A stretch of DNA of 64,000 nt. It comes from Pictodentalium vernedei. Taxonomy: Eukaryota > Mollusca > Scaphopoda > Dentaliida > Dentaliidae. Position 1 is the stretch's first letter. Each line of letters opens with the position of its first letter. Both the position numbers and the translations under genes were made by a program. The notes below the pieces were generated by a model. That model was not told the DNA's origin. It searched no databases and saw only the letters and a list, made by a program, of their open reading frames with translations. Below are positions 10,258 to 22,400 of the stretch, in pieces. The stretch lies in the NCBI GenBank assembly GCA_031216915.1, contig CM062291.1:31562484-31626483 (forward strand), written 5' to 3'.

Positions 10258-10478
10258 AGCTCGTTCCAAAGAGGGGTCACATGATATGATTTTGTTGAAA
10301 TTTTTTGAAAAATAATATTTTTTCAGCTGCTGAATTTGCATATTACGCGGACAGATGTGCCATTTTATTGGGTAAAGAACTAAAAAAAAATTTTTAAAAC
10401 ATGCTTGAAGTTACAAATGACTAAAGAACTTCTTCAGCCAGTCCTGATGAAGTAGTTTCCCAGCAGCGAGACTGTTAA

Positions 10479-10682
10479 CCCCCTTCACTCTGATGTCAAA
10501 ATACTAAAATTTCAGGAAGCTGTTTTTTCCCATAATGCATCTAGAAATTTAACCAATTCAATCTCGTTTGACAGAGCTCAATGAGCTCTGTCAAAAGAGA
10601 TTGAATTGGTTAAATTTCTAGTTGCATTATGGGAAATTTTTCTGCTTGAAATTTAGATATTTTGACATCAGTGTGCAGGGAG
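10479..10682. mobile_element. TTAA MITE, family C (duplicate)
   Basis: Copy of 8934-9137 carried by the tandem duplication, with TTAA on both sides. Confidence 0.85.
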
Positions 10683-11135
10683 TTAATCTATAATTGGACT
10701 GAGGGACAAAAACATTGCAGAAATCCAATACAGTTGACATTTACAGATGTCCCTAGAGCTAGTCGTTATGTCTACCATCACCTTATTACCAACAGACAAT
10801 CGAAAGATAATAGTTTCCAAGTTATATATTATCCACCAAATTATACAGTTTTATTCTCAATTTTATTCTTTTTACTTCAAAAAGAGCCTACTCAAGGAAA
10901 CTATCCAAATTGAGAGATTCTCAACTTTCTCTAGTTTTGCTCTGAAGACAAGAAGGATAAAAAATTATTAAAACAGTAATAAGCAGATGATTTCTGTCTA
11001 CAGTAAGAAACAAATTAATGAAGAGTTCATTTGCTGAAATTCTAGACATAGGTAGGAGTAAGCTTTGGCACTGTTCCAGCAGCTTTTGAAAAACTGAATT
11101 CCACGAATTTCTATGACATTTTATGACTCATTTAA

Positions 11136-11387
11136 CCCTTTACCTAACACGAAAAGGAAAAGCAGATAACACTTGCAAATAAAGTTGTTTTTAAGCACTA
11201 ATTTTTTTGATTTTTAGCGTCAAAAACATAGCTTATGATCCCTCATTGGAACGAGCTCATTGAGCTCGTTCCAATGACGGGTCATAAGCTATGTTTTTGT
11301 GACAAAAAAATAAACAGGTAATAAAAATTGAATGGAGAAGTTTGTGAAAAGTGCTGGCCGGTTTTGGTCGTTACGTTGGGTAAAGGG
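11136..11387. mobile_element. TTAA MITE, family B (duplicate)
   Basis: Copy of 9591-9842 carried by the tandem duplication. Confidence 0.85.
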
Positions 11388-11710
11388 TTAACTCAAATTT
11401 CATGACCTTGCAAATGTAAATTCATATAGTTTCCATAATTTCCCATAACCTATTGAGAGAAAGTCAGTGTAAACAAGAGCTATGCCTGCCATTGCATAAT
11501 AAGCCTGGTAAGCTTTTTCGAATTGTACAAAACCACTGCTTTCATTCTCAAGACCTCCATTTCAATGTGCAGTCCTCCACAGCAAAAAACAATGTTATCA
11601 TCCGGAAAAAAAAGTTTACTGACAAACGGACAGATGGATGAACAGACATTGTTTTACTCGAGAAATACTCTAAGCTGAAAATCCTCCAAGTGGGAAAAGG
11701 TTCATCCCTC

Positions 11711-11952
11711 CAGACCTGAAAATAAGCAATCTGTCATTTGCAGAATGAGGGCACCAGAAGGTGACTTTTCTGATGTTATTCCATACAGTGCACTAGAATC
11801 CACCAATTTATCCTTTGGGTTCCTCTTTCTCTTTAGACCAGAGACCTTAAGATAGACTGAGGTTCACACAGGGTAAAAGTTAGTAATGCTACCGTGCTGT
11901 GCAGGGTAGCATCACTAAATTCACCCTATGGGGACCTCATTCTGCAGATGCC
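11711..11952. mobile_element. MITE family G
   Basis: Left end CAGACCTGAAAATAAGC. Inner palindrome GATGCTACC... around 11885-11925. The right end stops at TTCTGCAGATGCC, short of the outer repeat. Confidence 0.7.
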
Positions 11953-12053
11953 AAATTTGGTTGAGGTCAAATAAACAGAACTAAAGTTATCAACCAGGAA
12001 CCAGAATGTTGACAGAAATACGCAAAAGTCAAAAAGGCCCATAACTCTTGCAG

Positions 12054-13897
12054 TGAAAGTGTCAATGACACTGTAGCTTAACTTGACTGTCTGTAGTGTT
12101 TGATGAAAAGGATAACGTTCAATGTTTATGAAAGGATTATGAAATATAAGACAAGAATAGTGATAACTGAGAATGTTAATTTCTGTTCCCTGTATGCTAT
12201 GTTTTCAATAAGAATAATTTGAGTGTAGACTGTACTAAAGAATTAAGACTTGGGTTGATGTGGCCCTAGCAGTTAATGTTTGTCAACCAAAATTAACAAG
12301 TTACAGTAAAACCATTCCAAAACGAGTCATCTTACCAAGTTACAATGAAATCCCTTTCATAAGTATAGGTTACAGCATAGAAACGAGTGATATTGAATAT
12401 ACAATCGCGAGAGTTAGTTAACGAGGACTTGTCCGAGTAACTAGCTCGAGCGATTGTATGTTCAATGTCACGAGTTTTTGTGCTGTAACTGACTTGTCAC
12501 ATTGATGTTTGCACAAACAATCAAAACACGAACAATCAAACACTCCACTGAACCCTTGTCTGACACGTGTCCATTCCCGTTTAATTAGTTAATTTCTTAA
12601 GCCAAACTTGCAAGACACATGAAGATTGATGGAAAGCAAGTGATATTACTTCATTTTTTCCGTTTCGTCATTGCACTCAAAAGGTTAAATGTTCCATTTA
12701 TCATTTACACCCGGGTGTGGATTTCTTTCTTTAACTCTTTCAATAAAATCAAAAGTCAGGTAAATTCTCGTTTCTCTGTTCAAAACATTTTAGCACAGGT
12801 GCCCTTAATCTTTCCTCTCGGCTGTGTTTGTATTAGAACTGACAGGTTACACAATCACTGTCTATTGTTCCTTGATTGGTAAAAGTGTGGCGATATATGT
12901 TGAATATCACACATGCTCTAACCAACTCTTCGAAATATATCACACACTTTTAACAAAGGCGTGACGTCATAACTATGTGACAAATATAACTCATAGACTT
13001 TGCTAAAGCAATCTAGGTCGCATGACGGTTAGGCAGTCACGGTTGACCGATCATGACCAAAATAGGAGAGTCTCATCTGAGCAGTGCTAAAGGAATCTAG
13101 GTCAAGTGACCCGGTGGCAGTAACGGCTGACCAATCGTGACCTAAATATGACAGTCTCATCTAGATACCATACCATGTTATCCTTCCAAGTTACAATGAA
13201 ATTGCTTCATAAATATGAACTGTAGACTGTGCTGAACAAATCTAGGTCACGTGTCTGTGTGGCTGTCAAGGCTGACAGATCACAGCCAAAATAGGACACT
13301 CTCATCTCGACATTACACAGAGTCATCCTACCAAGTTACAATAAAATCCCTTCATAAATATTACCTGTAGACTGTGCTAAGGATTTTCGGGCTTGGGGCC
13401 CACATAGCCATCACGGTTGACCAATTGCAACCAAAAAGGGATGTTCCCATCTAGACATTATACAGAGTCATCTTACCAAGTTATCATGAAATCCCTTCAA
13501 AAATACGACCTGTAGACTTTGCTAAAGGTTTTGGGGTTTTGGGCTCTTGCAGCCAACATGGTTGACCAATTGCAGACAAAAGGGTCATTCTCATCTAGAT
13601 ATTATACGGAGTCATCCTACCAAGTTACAATGAAATCCCTTCATAAATATGACCTGTAGACTGTGCTAAAGGTTTGGGGGTTTTGGGCTCGGGCAGCCAT
13701 AATGGTTGACCGATTGTGACCAAAAGGGGATGTTCTCATCTAGATATGACCTCAAACCTGCATATGAAATTTCGTGATGATCGGACAAGAACTATGGGGT
13801 GTAGCCTGAGCCAAAGAAAATGTGAACAGACTGACAGACTTCCGTATGAGTGATGGCAATAGCTTATCTTGACTTTGTTGTCAAGTTAAGTTAAAAA
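12054..13897 (+). mobile_element. Helentron-like non-autonomous element 1
   Basis: Starts with TGAAAGTGTCAATGACACT, then the subterminal arm TAGCTTAACTTGAC (12074-12087). Ends with a hairpin of AGCTTATCTTGAC and GTCAAGTTAAGTT (about 13860-13893), then AAAAAT. The core has roughly six units of about 145 bp sharing GACCTGTAGACTGTGCTAAAG. Subterminal inverted repeats, tandem core and 3' hairpin match the Helentron-associated (DINE-1/pearl-like) design; no protein is encoded. Confidence 0.65.
12369..12490. repeat. Imperfect foldback inside element 1
   Basis: Arms GTTACAGCATAGAAACGAGT and TCACGAGTTTTTGTGCTGTA, with inner match ATACAATCGC/GCGATTGTAT around a loop of about 20 nt. A second hairpin, AAAAGTGTGGCGATATAT with its inverse, lies at 12882-12956. 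Both could be smaller insertions in the element's left half. Confidence 0.55.
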
Positions 13898-13939
13898 TCA
13901 TTGAACCAAGCCCCACTTCGAACTTACCTTTATTTTGAT

Positions 13940-14550
13940 ATAACTGAAGCAGAAACTAAGCAAGCATACCAAGTTTCAAACTGATCTGATCATAAATGTG
14001 TCCTGTAGGGTTTGCCAGAGGAATATATTGATGCCTGACTAATCTAAGTTCACAGCTCATTGCTAACGGCAACATTTTTTGCGGAAATGGAAGAAAATCA
14101 ATAGCTCCCATCTGGAGGTCACCCCAAATAAGCACACCAGGTTTCATAGAAATCTGATTATAAACGTGCCCTGTAGGGTGTGCTAAAGGGAAATATTGAG
14201 GTCTGACTAAACTAAGTTCAAAGGCCGTTGCCTGCGGCAACATTTTTTGACCCCATCTAGAGGTTACCCCAAACAAGCATACCAAGTTTCAAATTGATCC
14301 GATTATAAATGTGCAATGCAGTGTGTGCAAAAGGGAAATATTGATGCAAGAGTGCACTTAGTTCATCAAAGGTCATTGCTGGAGGCAACAATTTTTGATG
14401 AAAATGGAAGATAATTGATAGCTCCCATCTAGAGGTAATCCTAAACAAGCATGCCAAGTTTCAAACCAATCTGATCATAAATGTATCCTGTAGGTTGGGC
14501 CAAAGGAATATATTGATGCCTGACTAAACTAAGTTCAAAGGTCGTTGCCA
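13940..14550. repeat. Tandem repeat block, about 150-180-bp units
   Basis: Four units begin near 13968, 14131, 14273 and 14447 with AGCATACCAAGTTTCAAAC. Each includes a CTGTAGG phrase and TGCCTGACTAA. The CTGTAGNNTGTGCTAAAG core resembles that of the Helentron-like cores, so this is probably the body of another member lacking its ends. Confidence 0.6.
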
Positions 14551-15225
14551 TACAATCTAATAAACTCTCACACTCTCGTATATATAGTGGGCTCAGAACA
14601 AATGAACAACTAACTACCACCTGCTATTGAATACATTTACATTACATTTATCGAGTGCCAGTTCGAGTGCCTATTTTGGTTAAAACCTGATTTTGCCATA
14701 TTTTGAGGGTAATTGCTACTAAAAAACCTCCAAGTCAACAGCAGACAAAGATACGGAAAAGTGGTCGGCAATAAGATCAACTATGGCACCGAACTTGTTA
14801 ACATTTTAAAGACAAAGAAATGAAGCTATCAGGGTTGTTATACAGACCATTAATACCCATTATTCACCTCTGATGGATTTCTAAATCTTTAACCATGTAT
14901 TCTGTGTTGAATTCATGAAAACCAATAACCCAATGTGTCTGACAAACAAATCACCAACTTTACGACACTTTTCAAATGACAAATCTGATGAAAATCTACC
15001 AGTATTTACTGACACTATTATTTTTCCGCTTACCAGATAAGATATTTACTGCTTTTAATTTCCTCAAGAATTGATTCAGCAGGCTCGGTAAAACAAAAAC
15101 CCATCAATGTTGTGAGAGGAATGTTGAACAAAAAATTCCCATGAAAATGTTTTGTTTCTGTGAAGCAAAAATAATTCTTCTTTTATTAACTGCTTAAGAG
15201 CTAGAAGCTACTTTTATGGTTGTTC
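14551..15225. other. Unannotated interval
   Basis: No gene or repeat that I can support. Confidence 0.35.
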
Positions 15226-15453
15226 TGAAAAGTCAGAGGTGGCGGAAGCTCCAAAAAAATGGGGGGTCACACCTTTCTGGGTACCACAAGGGTGTAGGAT
15301 GGAAACTAATTTTTCTTGGGGGGGGGGGGGGGGGAAGTCAATAGTGGTGGTGTGGTCTATACATGCAAAATATATACGCTACCACTCAGCCTTGAACCCA
15401 CTCTATTTAAGACACTAACATCGGCAAATTTATTTTGTTTTGTTTTTACTTAA

Positions 15454-15697
15454 CCCTTTACCCAACGTAACGGCCAAAACCGGCCAGCACTATTCTAAAA
15501 AATCGCCAATTAATTTTCATTATTTTTTTCATTATTTGTCTCAAAAACATAGGTTATGACCCCTCGTTGGAACGAGCTCGTCGAGCTCGTTCCAACGAGG
15601 GGTCATAACCTATGTTTTTGAGACAAAAAATGAAAAAAATGAGTTATTCAAGAATTATTTTTGCATGTGTCGTCTGCTTTTCAGGTTAGGTAAAGGG
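15454..15697. mobile_element. TTAA MITE, family B, near-perfect palindrome
   Basis: Among the best-preserved copies, with GTTGG pairing CCAAC. Arms extend well beyond AAAACATAGGTTATGACC on both sides. TTAA at 15450-15453 and 15698-15701, the latter shared with the next MITE. Confidence 0.9.
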
Positions 15698-15701
15698 TTA
15701 A

Positions 15702-16454
15702 CCTTTAGAACCCTGGTGGTATCTTCCATATCAATTCAATGGCAGCAATTGAAAGAGGCTATATTTATTATCTGTGGGCAGACCAATTAATATTTTCAAC
15801 GTGCAGCCTCAGGGCTGCAGGTTGAAAATATTGATCGGTCTTCCCCACACATTCATTTACCAGCTATCATCTAATATATAAATGCGAATGTCTGTATCCA
15901 TATCTCTCTCTATCTCTCTATCTTTGTTTTGGGTGAACTCCTCCGTTTCTCGACCGATCGATCTAAAATTTTGTACACGGGGGTAATTCGTCCCTGCGAG
16001 TAACATGGGATGGGTGCCGTGCCTGTGCAGGGTGACCTTGACCTTGAAATTGATGACCTTGACCTTTTATTTCGAAAACGACAGAGCCAATTGGGCTAAA
16101 ATTTCATATGTGCGTGTATACTGACTCATCGATCATTTTGACTTTATTGGGGTGCCCGTGCGGAATGACCTTGACCCTGAAATTGGTGACCTTGATCTTT
16201 TATTTCGAAAACGGCTCGGCTGATCGGGCTAAAATTTCATATGTGCGGGTATACTGACCCATCGATCATTCTGACTTAATCGGGCTGCACATGCGAGTGA
16301 CTTTGACCTTGAAATTGGCATTGACCTTCTATTTCGAAAACGTCTGATATAACCATCTTCCCCGTGCAATGCCGGGTATCACCTGCTAGTGCTAAATAAA
16401 TTTATAAAGTATCATGTTTGTGGGCCAGAAAAGCAGCCTCTCGGGTTCAAAGGG
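15702..16454. mobile_element. TTAA MITE, family I, split by a Helitron
   Basis: Left end CCTTTAGAACCCTGG, right end TCGGGTTCAAAGGG followed by CTAA. Internal hairpin ATATTTTCAACGTGCAGCC with GGTTGAAAATATTGATC. Confidence 0.7.
15870..16389 (+). mobile_element. Non-autonomous Helitron
   Basis: Opens TCTAATATATAAATGCG immediately after an A. Closes CCCGTGCAATGCCGGGT...CTGCTAG immediately before a T. A 5' TC, a short GC-rich hairpin about 10 nt before CTAG, insertion between A and T and no target duplication are the canonical Helitron hallmarks. The interior holds about three repeats of TGACCTTGACCTTGAAATTG. No Rep/helicase frame. Confidence 0.85.
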
Positions 16455-16689
16455 CTAATCATAACTTTGAAACCGTCCTTCAAAATATTACGTTCATATG
16501 AAGCTTTCTATTTTTATTCAATAAAATCTTGAAAATCAATGTGGTCAAATATGTATAGGTGACATGTAGTGACCATAGGGGTTGTGTATGTTATGTCGGA
16601 AAATGCCATTCAGGTACCTATAATTGGGGAAAAAAGGGGGGGTGCACATGCCCCCTGCACAACCCGGCTCCGCCGTCCCTGTGAAAAGT

Positions 16690-16978
16690 GGTGGAAGTCA
16701 CTTTGGTGGCATTACACTGTATACATTAGATTGTGTTTTCAGCATTAACTGACCCAGCGCTAGACGCCACTATAATGGCTCTACAGAAAAGTGCTGAAAT
16801 CCATTTTAGTGCCTTTACTCTGAATGCCTCACCTTGTTGTTCACTCAGCAGAAGAAAATTAATTAACTTAGAGAGTAATCACTTGACTGGACTAGTTACA
16901 TGAAAGGTGAGGGACGTTGTACAAACATGAGTGCGCGAATGCGCACAAGTGTTTTACAATATAGTCCCTTGCCTTGAG
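16690..16978. other. Unannotated interval
   Basis: No supported feature. Confidence 0.35.
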
Positions 16979-18211
16979 TCATACTATCAAGTTACAAAGA
17001 AATTCCTTCATAAATATGGCCTGTAGACTGTGCTAAAGGTTTTCGGGCTTCAGCCTGTGTAGCCATCACGGTGCACCAATCACAACCAAAAGGGGACGTC
17101 CTCATCTTGACATTATACTCAGTCATCCAACCAAGTTACAATGGAATCCCATCATAAATATGATCTGTAGTCTGTGCTAAAGGTTTTCGGGTTTTGGGTT
17201 GGGGCAGCCGTCACGGTTGAACAATCATGACCAAAAGTGGATGTTCTCATCTAGACATTATCTGGAGTCATCCTACCAAGGTATAATGAAAACCCTTTAC
17301 AAATATGACCTCAAGACTGCGTTTAAAGGTTTTGGGTTTGGGTCCCTGTGGCTGTCACAGTTGACCGATCACGACCAAAAGAGGACATTCTCATCTAGCT
17401 ATTATATGGGGTCATCCTACTAAGTTACAGTGAAATATGACCTGTATGTAGACTGTACTAAAGGTTTTCGGGTTTTGGGCTCGGGCAGCCGTCACAGTTG
17501 ACAGATCGCGACCAAATGGGGAAGTTCTCCTCTAGATATTATATGGAGTCATCCAACCAAGTTACAATGAAATTCTTTCATAAATACGACCTGTAGACTG
17601 TGCTAAAGGTTTTCGGGTTTTAGGCTCGGGCAGCCATAACGGTTGGCCGATCATGGCCAAAAGGGGACGTTCCCTTCTAGACATGACCTCAAACCTGCAT
17701 ATGAAATTTCGTGACAATCAGACAAGAACTACGAGGTGTAGCCTGTGCTAAAGGAAAATGTGAACAGACTCACAGACTCAAGACTCACAACAGACTTCCA
17801 CACTCGTGGCGGGAATAGCTTATCTTGACTTTGTCAGGGAGCGTGGTGGCTCAGTGGTAGACTGTTGGACTTCTATGCTAGAGGTCCCGAGTTCGATCCC
17901 CCGTCCAGGACGACCCGCATTGTGTCCTTGGGAAAGGCACTTTATTCCGGGTGCCAACATGGGGGCACGATGATGCCATGTACTAAGGCGTACTGCACGT
18001 CAATGGTGCACATGTCTTCAACCACTGTAACCCTGCTTGAGCGGAGCTTGAACAGAGTTAGAATGTTGAGGAGCTGACAGTTGCTCGGTGGTTCTCTCTG
18101 GGTACTCGGCTTCCTCCACCCGTAAAACTGTCATGGTCACAATTAGACATCGTGCATAAGTATGTGACCTCAAACCCCAATAAATAAATAAATCTTGACT
18201 TTGTCAAGTTA
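16979..18211 (+). mobile_element. Helentron-like element 2 (5' truncated)
   Basis: About five core units sharing TAGACTGTGCTAAAGG, then a segment AACCTGCATATGAAATTTCG common to elements 1 and 3, and the 3' hairpin ending GTCAAGTTAAGCTAAAAA. The 5' arm is missing. The 3' hairpin is interrupted by a SINE (17837-18191) landing between its arms. Confidence 0.65.
17837..18191 (+). mobile_element. Complete SINE with tRNA-derived head
   Basis: Perfect 15-bp target duplications ATCTTGACTTTGTCA flank it (17822-17836 and 18192-18206). Head: box A TGGCTCAGTGGTAGA and box B GGTCCCGAGTTCGATCC. Then the family body with CTCTGGGTACTCGGCTTCC and a tail ending AATAAATAAA. The head is SINE promoter material, not a functional tRNA gene. 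Confidence 0.9.
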
Positions 18212-18239
18212 AGCTAAAAATGAGGGTACCAGAGCAATA

Positions 18240-18545
18240 CCCAGCATTCTCCTTGCTCATGTTTCCTATTCAGTCAAATGTAAATAATATTTTGCTTATA
18301 TAAGTTTGTTCTATTACAAATTATTGGAGAGTGCCTGTGAGCAATCTCCAACAATTTTTAATAAAAGAAGTTCTGAATAATAAATTTAGACCACCAAAAA
18401 TAATCTAGCCCTCAACTAGCTAAATGTAACAAGGTGTGATCTGCCATGTTTTAACATTGCAGATAGCAATTTGTTACACTCAAAGGATATATGAGAAATG
18501 ACAAACTGCTGGCATAGATACCAAAAGAATGTCAATACAGCTATC
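18240..18545. mobile_element. Decayed relative of the 4.0-kb hAT MITE
   Basis: Central hairpin TTGGAGAGTGCCTGTGAGCA and its inverse matches the centre of 4021-4588. Right-side phrases (AATAATCTAGCCCTCAACTAG) also correspond. Termini are not recognisable. Confidence 0.45.
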
Positions 18546-18550
18546 CAGTG

Positions 18551-19088
18551 GCAGACCTGGCATTCTAAAAAATCTTTGAGAGCGAAAAATTGCCCGCCTT
18601 AAAAGGTCTATGAGGGCTTTTTTGTGCCCAACTCAGCAAGACAATATTTTGTAAACAGTGGTCCAACCTTGTCTCTGTGAGACCCCTTCAGCTTGACCAG
18701 TACCTGGCCACGAAGACCAGTGCCGGGGTTTTAATTTTTTTCATTCGTACATTTCACACCACACTATTTTGGGATTTTGGGAACCTAGACCAGGGCAGTT
18801 CTCCATAAATAAGATGCACTCGATGTTAAGCGCAACACACAATTTATCACCTTCTATCACAGATAAGCCATCTGAATACAGTCGTCAATCCATTGGTGGA
18901 GTGAGACCGTCATGCTCAGATGTCTCAACAATGATATGGCAGCGTTCTAAATTAGTTGTCTGTTCATGGAGTTCGGCGGGCGATATCTCGTGGGATAGGA
19001 GAGTGATTTTTCACTCACCTCAATTTTTATAAGGCGTTCTGTAAGCGGGCGATAAAAGTGTTCGCCTGAGAGTGAAAGGCCTGCAGTG
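18551..19088. mobile_element. Possible hAT-like element
   Basis: Left end CAGTGGCAGACCTGGCATTC resembles common hAT termini. The right side reversed reads CACTGCAGGCCTTTCACTC, a loose inverted match, with GCCCGC-type subterminal motifs on both sides. I could not find a target duplication. Confidence 0.3.
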
Positions 19089-19403
19089 GTAAGAAGTTTT
19101 ATTACACTCCAACACTACCCAAAACCGAAATCATCCCACAGATAATTTCAAGAGAGCAGATCACACTCGCAGTTGGAGACTTCCTTACCACGTTTACAAC
19201 AAAATGTTCCGTGTTAAAACTTAGCTACGGTATTTTTGTCGCTCCCTGACAGTGTATAGCTGCGATCCAAGTCAGGTTTGAGAAAGACTTGTAACTAAAT
19301 TCTCTGGAATGTGCTAATCTTCACGCATTAAAAGAAGGTGAGAACAGAGCGAATTTATTGCCCGGCAGCTACTTATATCTGTAAATTCACATGAAACTGC
19401 TTT
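19089..19403. other. Unannotated interval
   Basis: No supported feature. Confidence 0.35.
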
Positions 19404-19407
19404 TTAA

Positions 19408-22400
19408 CCCCCTGCACACTGATGTCAAAATATCTAAAGTTCAGGGTGCAAATTTTTCCCATAATGCAACTAGAAATTTAACCAATTCAATCTTGTGGAC
19501 AGAGCTCATTGAGCTCTGTCAAACAAGATTTAATTGTTTAAATTCCCAGTTGCATTATGGGAATGAAAGTGTCAATGACACTATAGCTTAACTTGTGTGT
19601 TGTGTTTGATGAAAAGGATAATGTTCAATGTTTATGAAAGGATTATGAAATAAGACAAGAATTGTGATAATTGGGAATATGTTCATTTCTGTTCCCTGTA
19701 TGCTATGTTTATGATAAAAATAATATGAGGTGTACACTGTACTAAAGAGATGAGGGGTGGGTTAATGCGGCCCTCACAGTTAACATATATCAACAAAAGT
19801 TACCAAGTTACACTGAAATTATTCCAAAACGAGTCATCCTATCAAGTTACATTGAATCCCTTCATAAATATATATATATATATCAAAATGGGACGTTCTC
19901 ATCTAGACATTATATGAAGTCAACCTACCAAGTTACAATGAAATCCCTTAATAAATATGACCTGTAGACTGTGCTAAAGGTTTTTGGGCTTTGGGCTCTG
20001 GCAGCCATCATGGTTGAATGATCGCAACCAAAAGGGGACATTCTCATCTGGGCATCATCTGGGGTGATCCTACAAAGTTACAATGAAATCCCTTCATAAA
20101 TATCACGACCAAAAGGGGATGTCATCATCTAGGCATTATATGGAGTCAAACTTACGGGTAACAATGAAGTCCTTCCATAAATATGACCAATAGACTATGC
20201 TAAAGGTTTTGGGGTTTTGGGTTTGGGCAGCCATCAAGGCTGAATGATCGTGACCAAAAGGGGACGTTCTCATCTAGACATTATTTGGAGTCATCCTACC
20301 AAGTTACAACGAAATCCCTTAATAAATATGACCTGTAGACTGTGCTAAAGGTTTTCGGCCTTTGGGCACCTGAAGCCGTAACAGTTGCCCAATCGTGTCC
20401 AAAAGGGGACGTTCTCATCTAGACATTATATGCAGTCAACCTACCAAGTTACAATGAAATCCCTTCATAAATATGACCTGTAGACTGTGCTTAAGGTTTT
20501 CGGACTTTGGGCTCGGGCAGCCATAATGGTTGAATGATCGCAACCAAAGGGGACAATCTCATCTGGGCATCATCTGGAGTGATCCTACAAAGTTACAATG
20601 AAATCCCTTCATAAATATGACCTGTAGACTGTGCTCACGGTTTTCAGGCTTCGGGCACTTGTAGCCATCACAGCTGACCAATCACGACCAAAAGGGGATG
20701 TCATCGTCTAGGCGTTATATGGAGTCAATCTAATAGGTTACAATGAAATCCTTCTATAAATATGACCTTTTACCTATGCTAAAGGTTTTTGGGCTCGGGC
20801 ACCCATCAAGGCTGAATGATCGCGATCAAAATGGGACATTCTCATACAGACATTATATGAAGTCAATCTACCAAGTTACAATGAAATCCCTTCATAAATA
20901 TGACCTGTAGACAGTGCTAAAGGTTTTCGGGCTTCGGGTTTGGGCAGCCATCATGGTTGAATGATCGCAACCAAAGGGGACAATCTCATCTGGGCATCAT
21001 CTGGAGTGATCCTGAGAAGTTACAATGAAATCCCTTCATAAATATGACCTGTGGACTGTGCTCAAGGTTTTCGGGCTTCGGGCACCTGTAGCCATCACAG
21101 CTGACCAATCACGACAAAAAGGGGATGTCATCATCTAGGCATTATATGGAGTCAACCTAATAGGTTACAATGAAATCCTTCAATAAATATGACCTTTTAC
21201 CTATGCTAAAGGTTTTTGGGCTCGGGCACCCATACAGGCTGAATGATCGCGATCAAAATGGGACGTTTTCATCTAGACATTATTTGGAGTCATCCTAACA
21301 AGTTATATTGAAATCCCCTCATAAATATGACCTGTAGACTGTGCTAAAGGTTTTCGGGCTTCGGGCACCTTTAGCCGCCTCAGTTGCCCAATCATGTCCA
21401 AAAGGGGACGTTCTCATCTAGACATTATATGAAGTTAACCTACCAAGTTACAATGAAATCCCTTAATAAATATGACCTGTAGACTGTGCTAAAGGTTTTT
21501 GGGCTTCGGGCTCGGGCAGCCATCATGGTTGAATGATCGCAACCATAGAGGACAATCTCATCTGGGCATCATCTGGAGTGATCCTAAGAAGTTACAATGA
21601 AATCCCTTCATAAATATGACCTATAGACTGTGCTAAAGGTTTTCGGGCTTTGGGCTCAGGCAGCCATCATGGTTGAATGATCGCAACCATAGGGGACAAT
21701 CTCATCTGGGCACCATCTGGAGTGATCCTAAGAAGTTATAATGAAATCCCTTCATAAATATGACCTGTGGACTGTGCTCAAGGTTTTCGGGCTTCGGGCA
21801 CTTGTAGCCATCACAACTGACCAATCACGACCAAAAGGGGATGTCCTCATCTAGGCATTATATGGAGTCAACCTAACAGGTTACAATGAAATCCTTCCAT
21901 AAATATGACCTTTTGCCTATGCTAAAGGTTTTTGGGCTCGGGCACCCATTAAGGCTGCATGATCGCGATCAAAATGGGACGTTCTCATCTAGACATTATT
22001 TGGAGTCATCCTACCAAGTTACAATGAAATCCCTTCATAAATATGACCTCTAGACTGGTCTAAAGGTTTTCGGGCTTCGGGCCCCAGTAGCTGTCACAGT
22101 TGCCCAATCAAGTCCAAAAGGGGACTTTCTCAGCTAGACATTGTATGAAGTCAACTCATCAAGTTACAATGAAATTCATCAATAAATATGACCTGTAGAC
22201 TGTGCTAAAGATTTTCTGGTTTTGGGCTCGGGCAGTCGTCACGGTTGGCAGATCATGCCCAAATGGGGAAATTCTCTTCTAGACATCATAAGGAGTCATC
22301 CTACCAAGTTACAATGAAATCCCTCCACATTAAACATGACCTGCAGTCTGTGCTAAAAGTTTTTGGGTTTCGGGCTTGGGCAGCCATCACGGTTGATAGA

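Larger units (their letters stand above)
10258..11802. repeat. Tandem duplication, copy 2 (1545 bp)
   Basis: Starts in the family A tip (AGCTCGTTCCAAAGAGG) directly after the truncated family G piece. It retains the full right side of family G, which continues past 11802. Confidence 0.9.
15234..16681. mobile_element. hAT element with three nested insertions
   Basis: Inverted ends CAGAGGTGGCGGAAGC and, reversed, CAGGGACGGCGGAGCC. Exact 8-bp direct repeats TGAAAAGT flank it (15226-15233 and 16682-16689). CAGNG-GGCGGA ends and 8-bp duplications are typical of hAT. No transposase is visible. It carries a family B MITE, a family I MITE, and a Helitron inside the latter; the host part is only about 430 bp. 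Confidence 0.85.

Noticed and set aside
9117..11641. Paired frames repeated at offset 1545 as duplicated genes
   Set aside because: They fall in or next to MITEs, lack domains, and recur only because the DNA is tandemly duplicated.
17837..17920. A tRNA gene at the SINE head (also at 51447, 57358 and 62368)
   Set aside because: Box A and B are present, but the segment is fused to a SINE body, flanked by target duplications and repeated several times.
18551..19088. Complete hAT element
   Set aside because: Termini match only loosely and no 8-bp direct repeat was found; kept as a low-confidence feature only.
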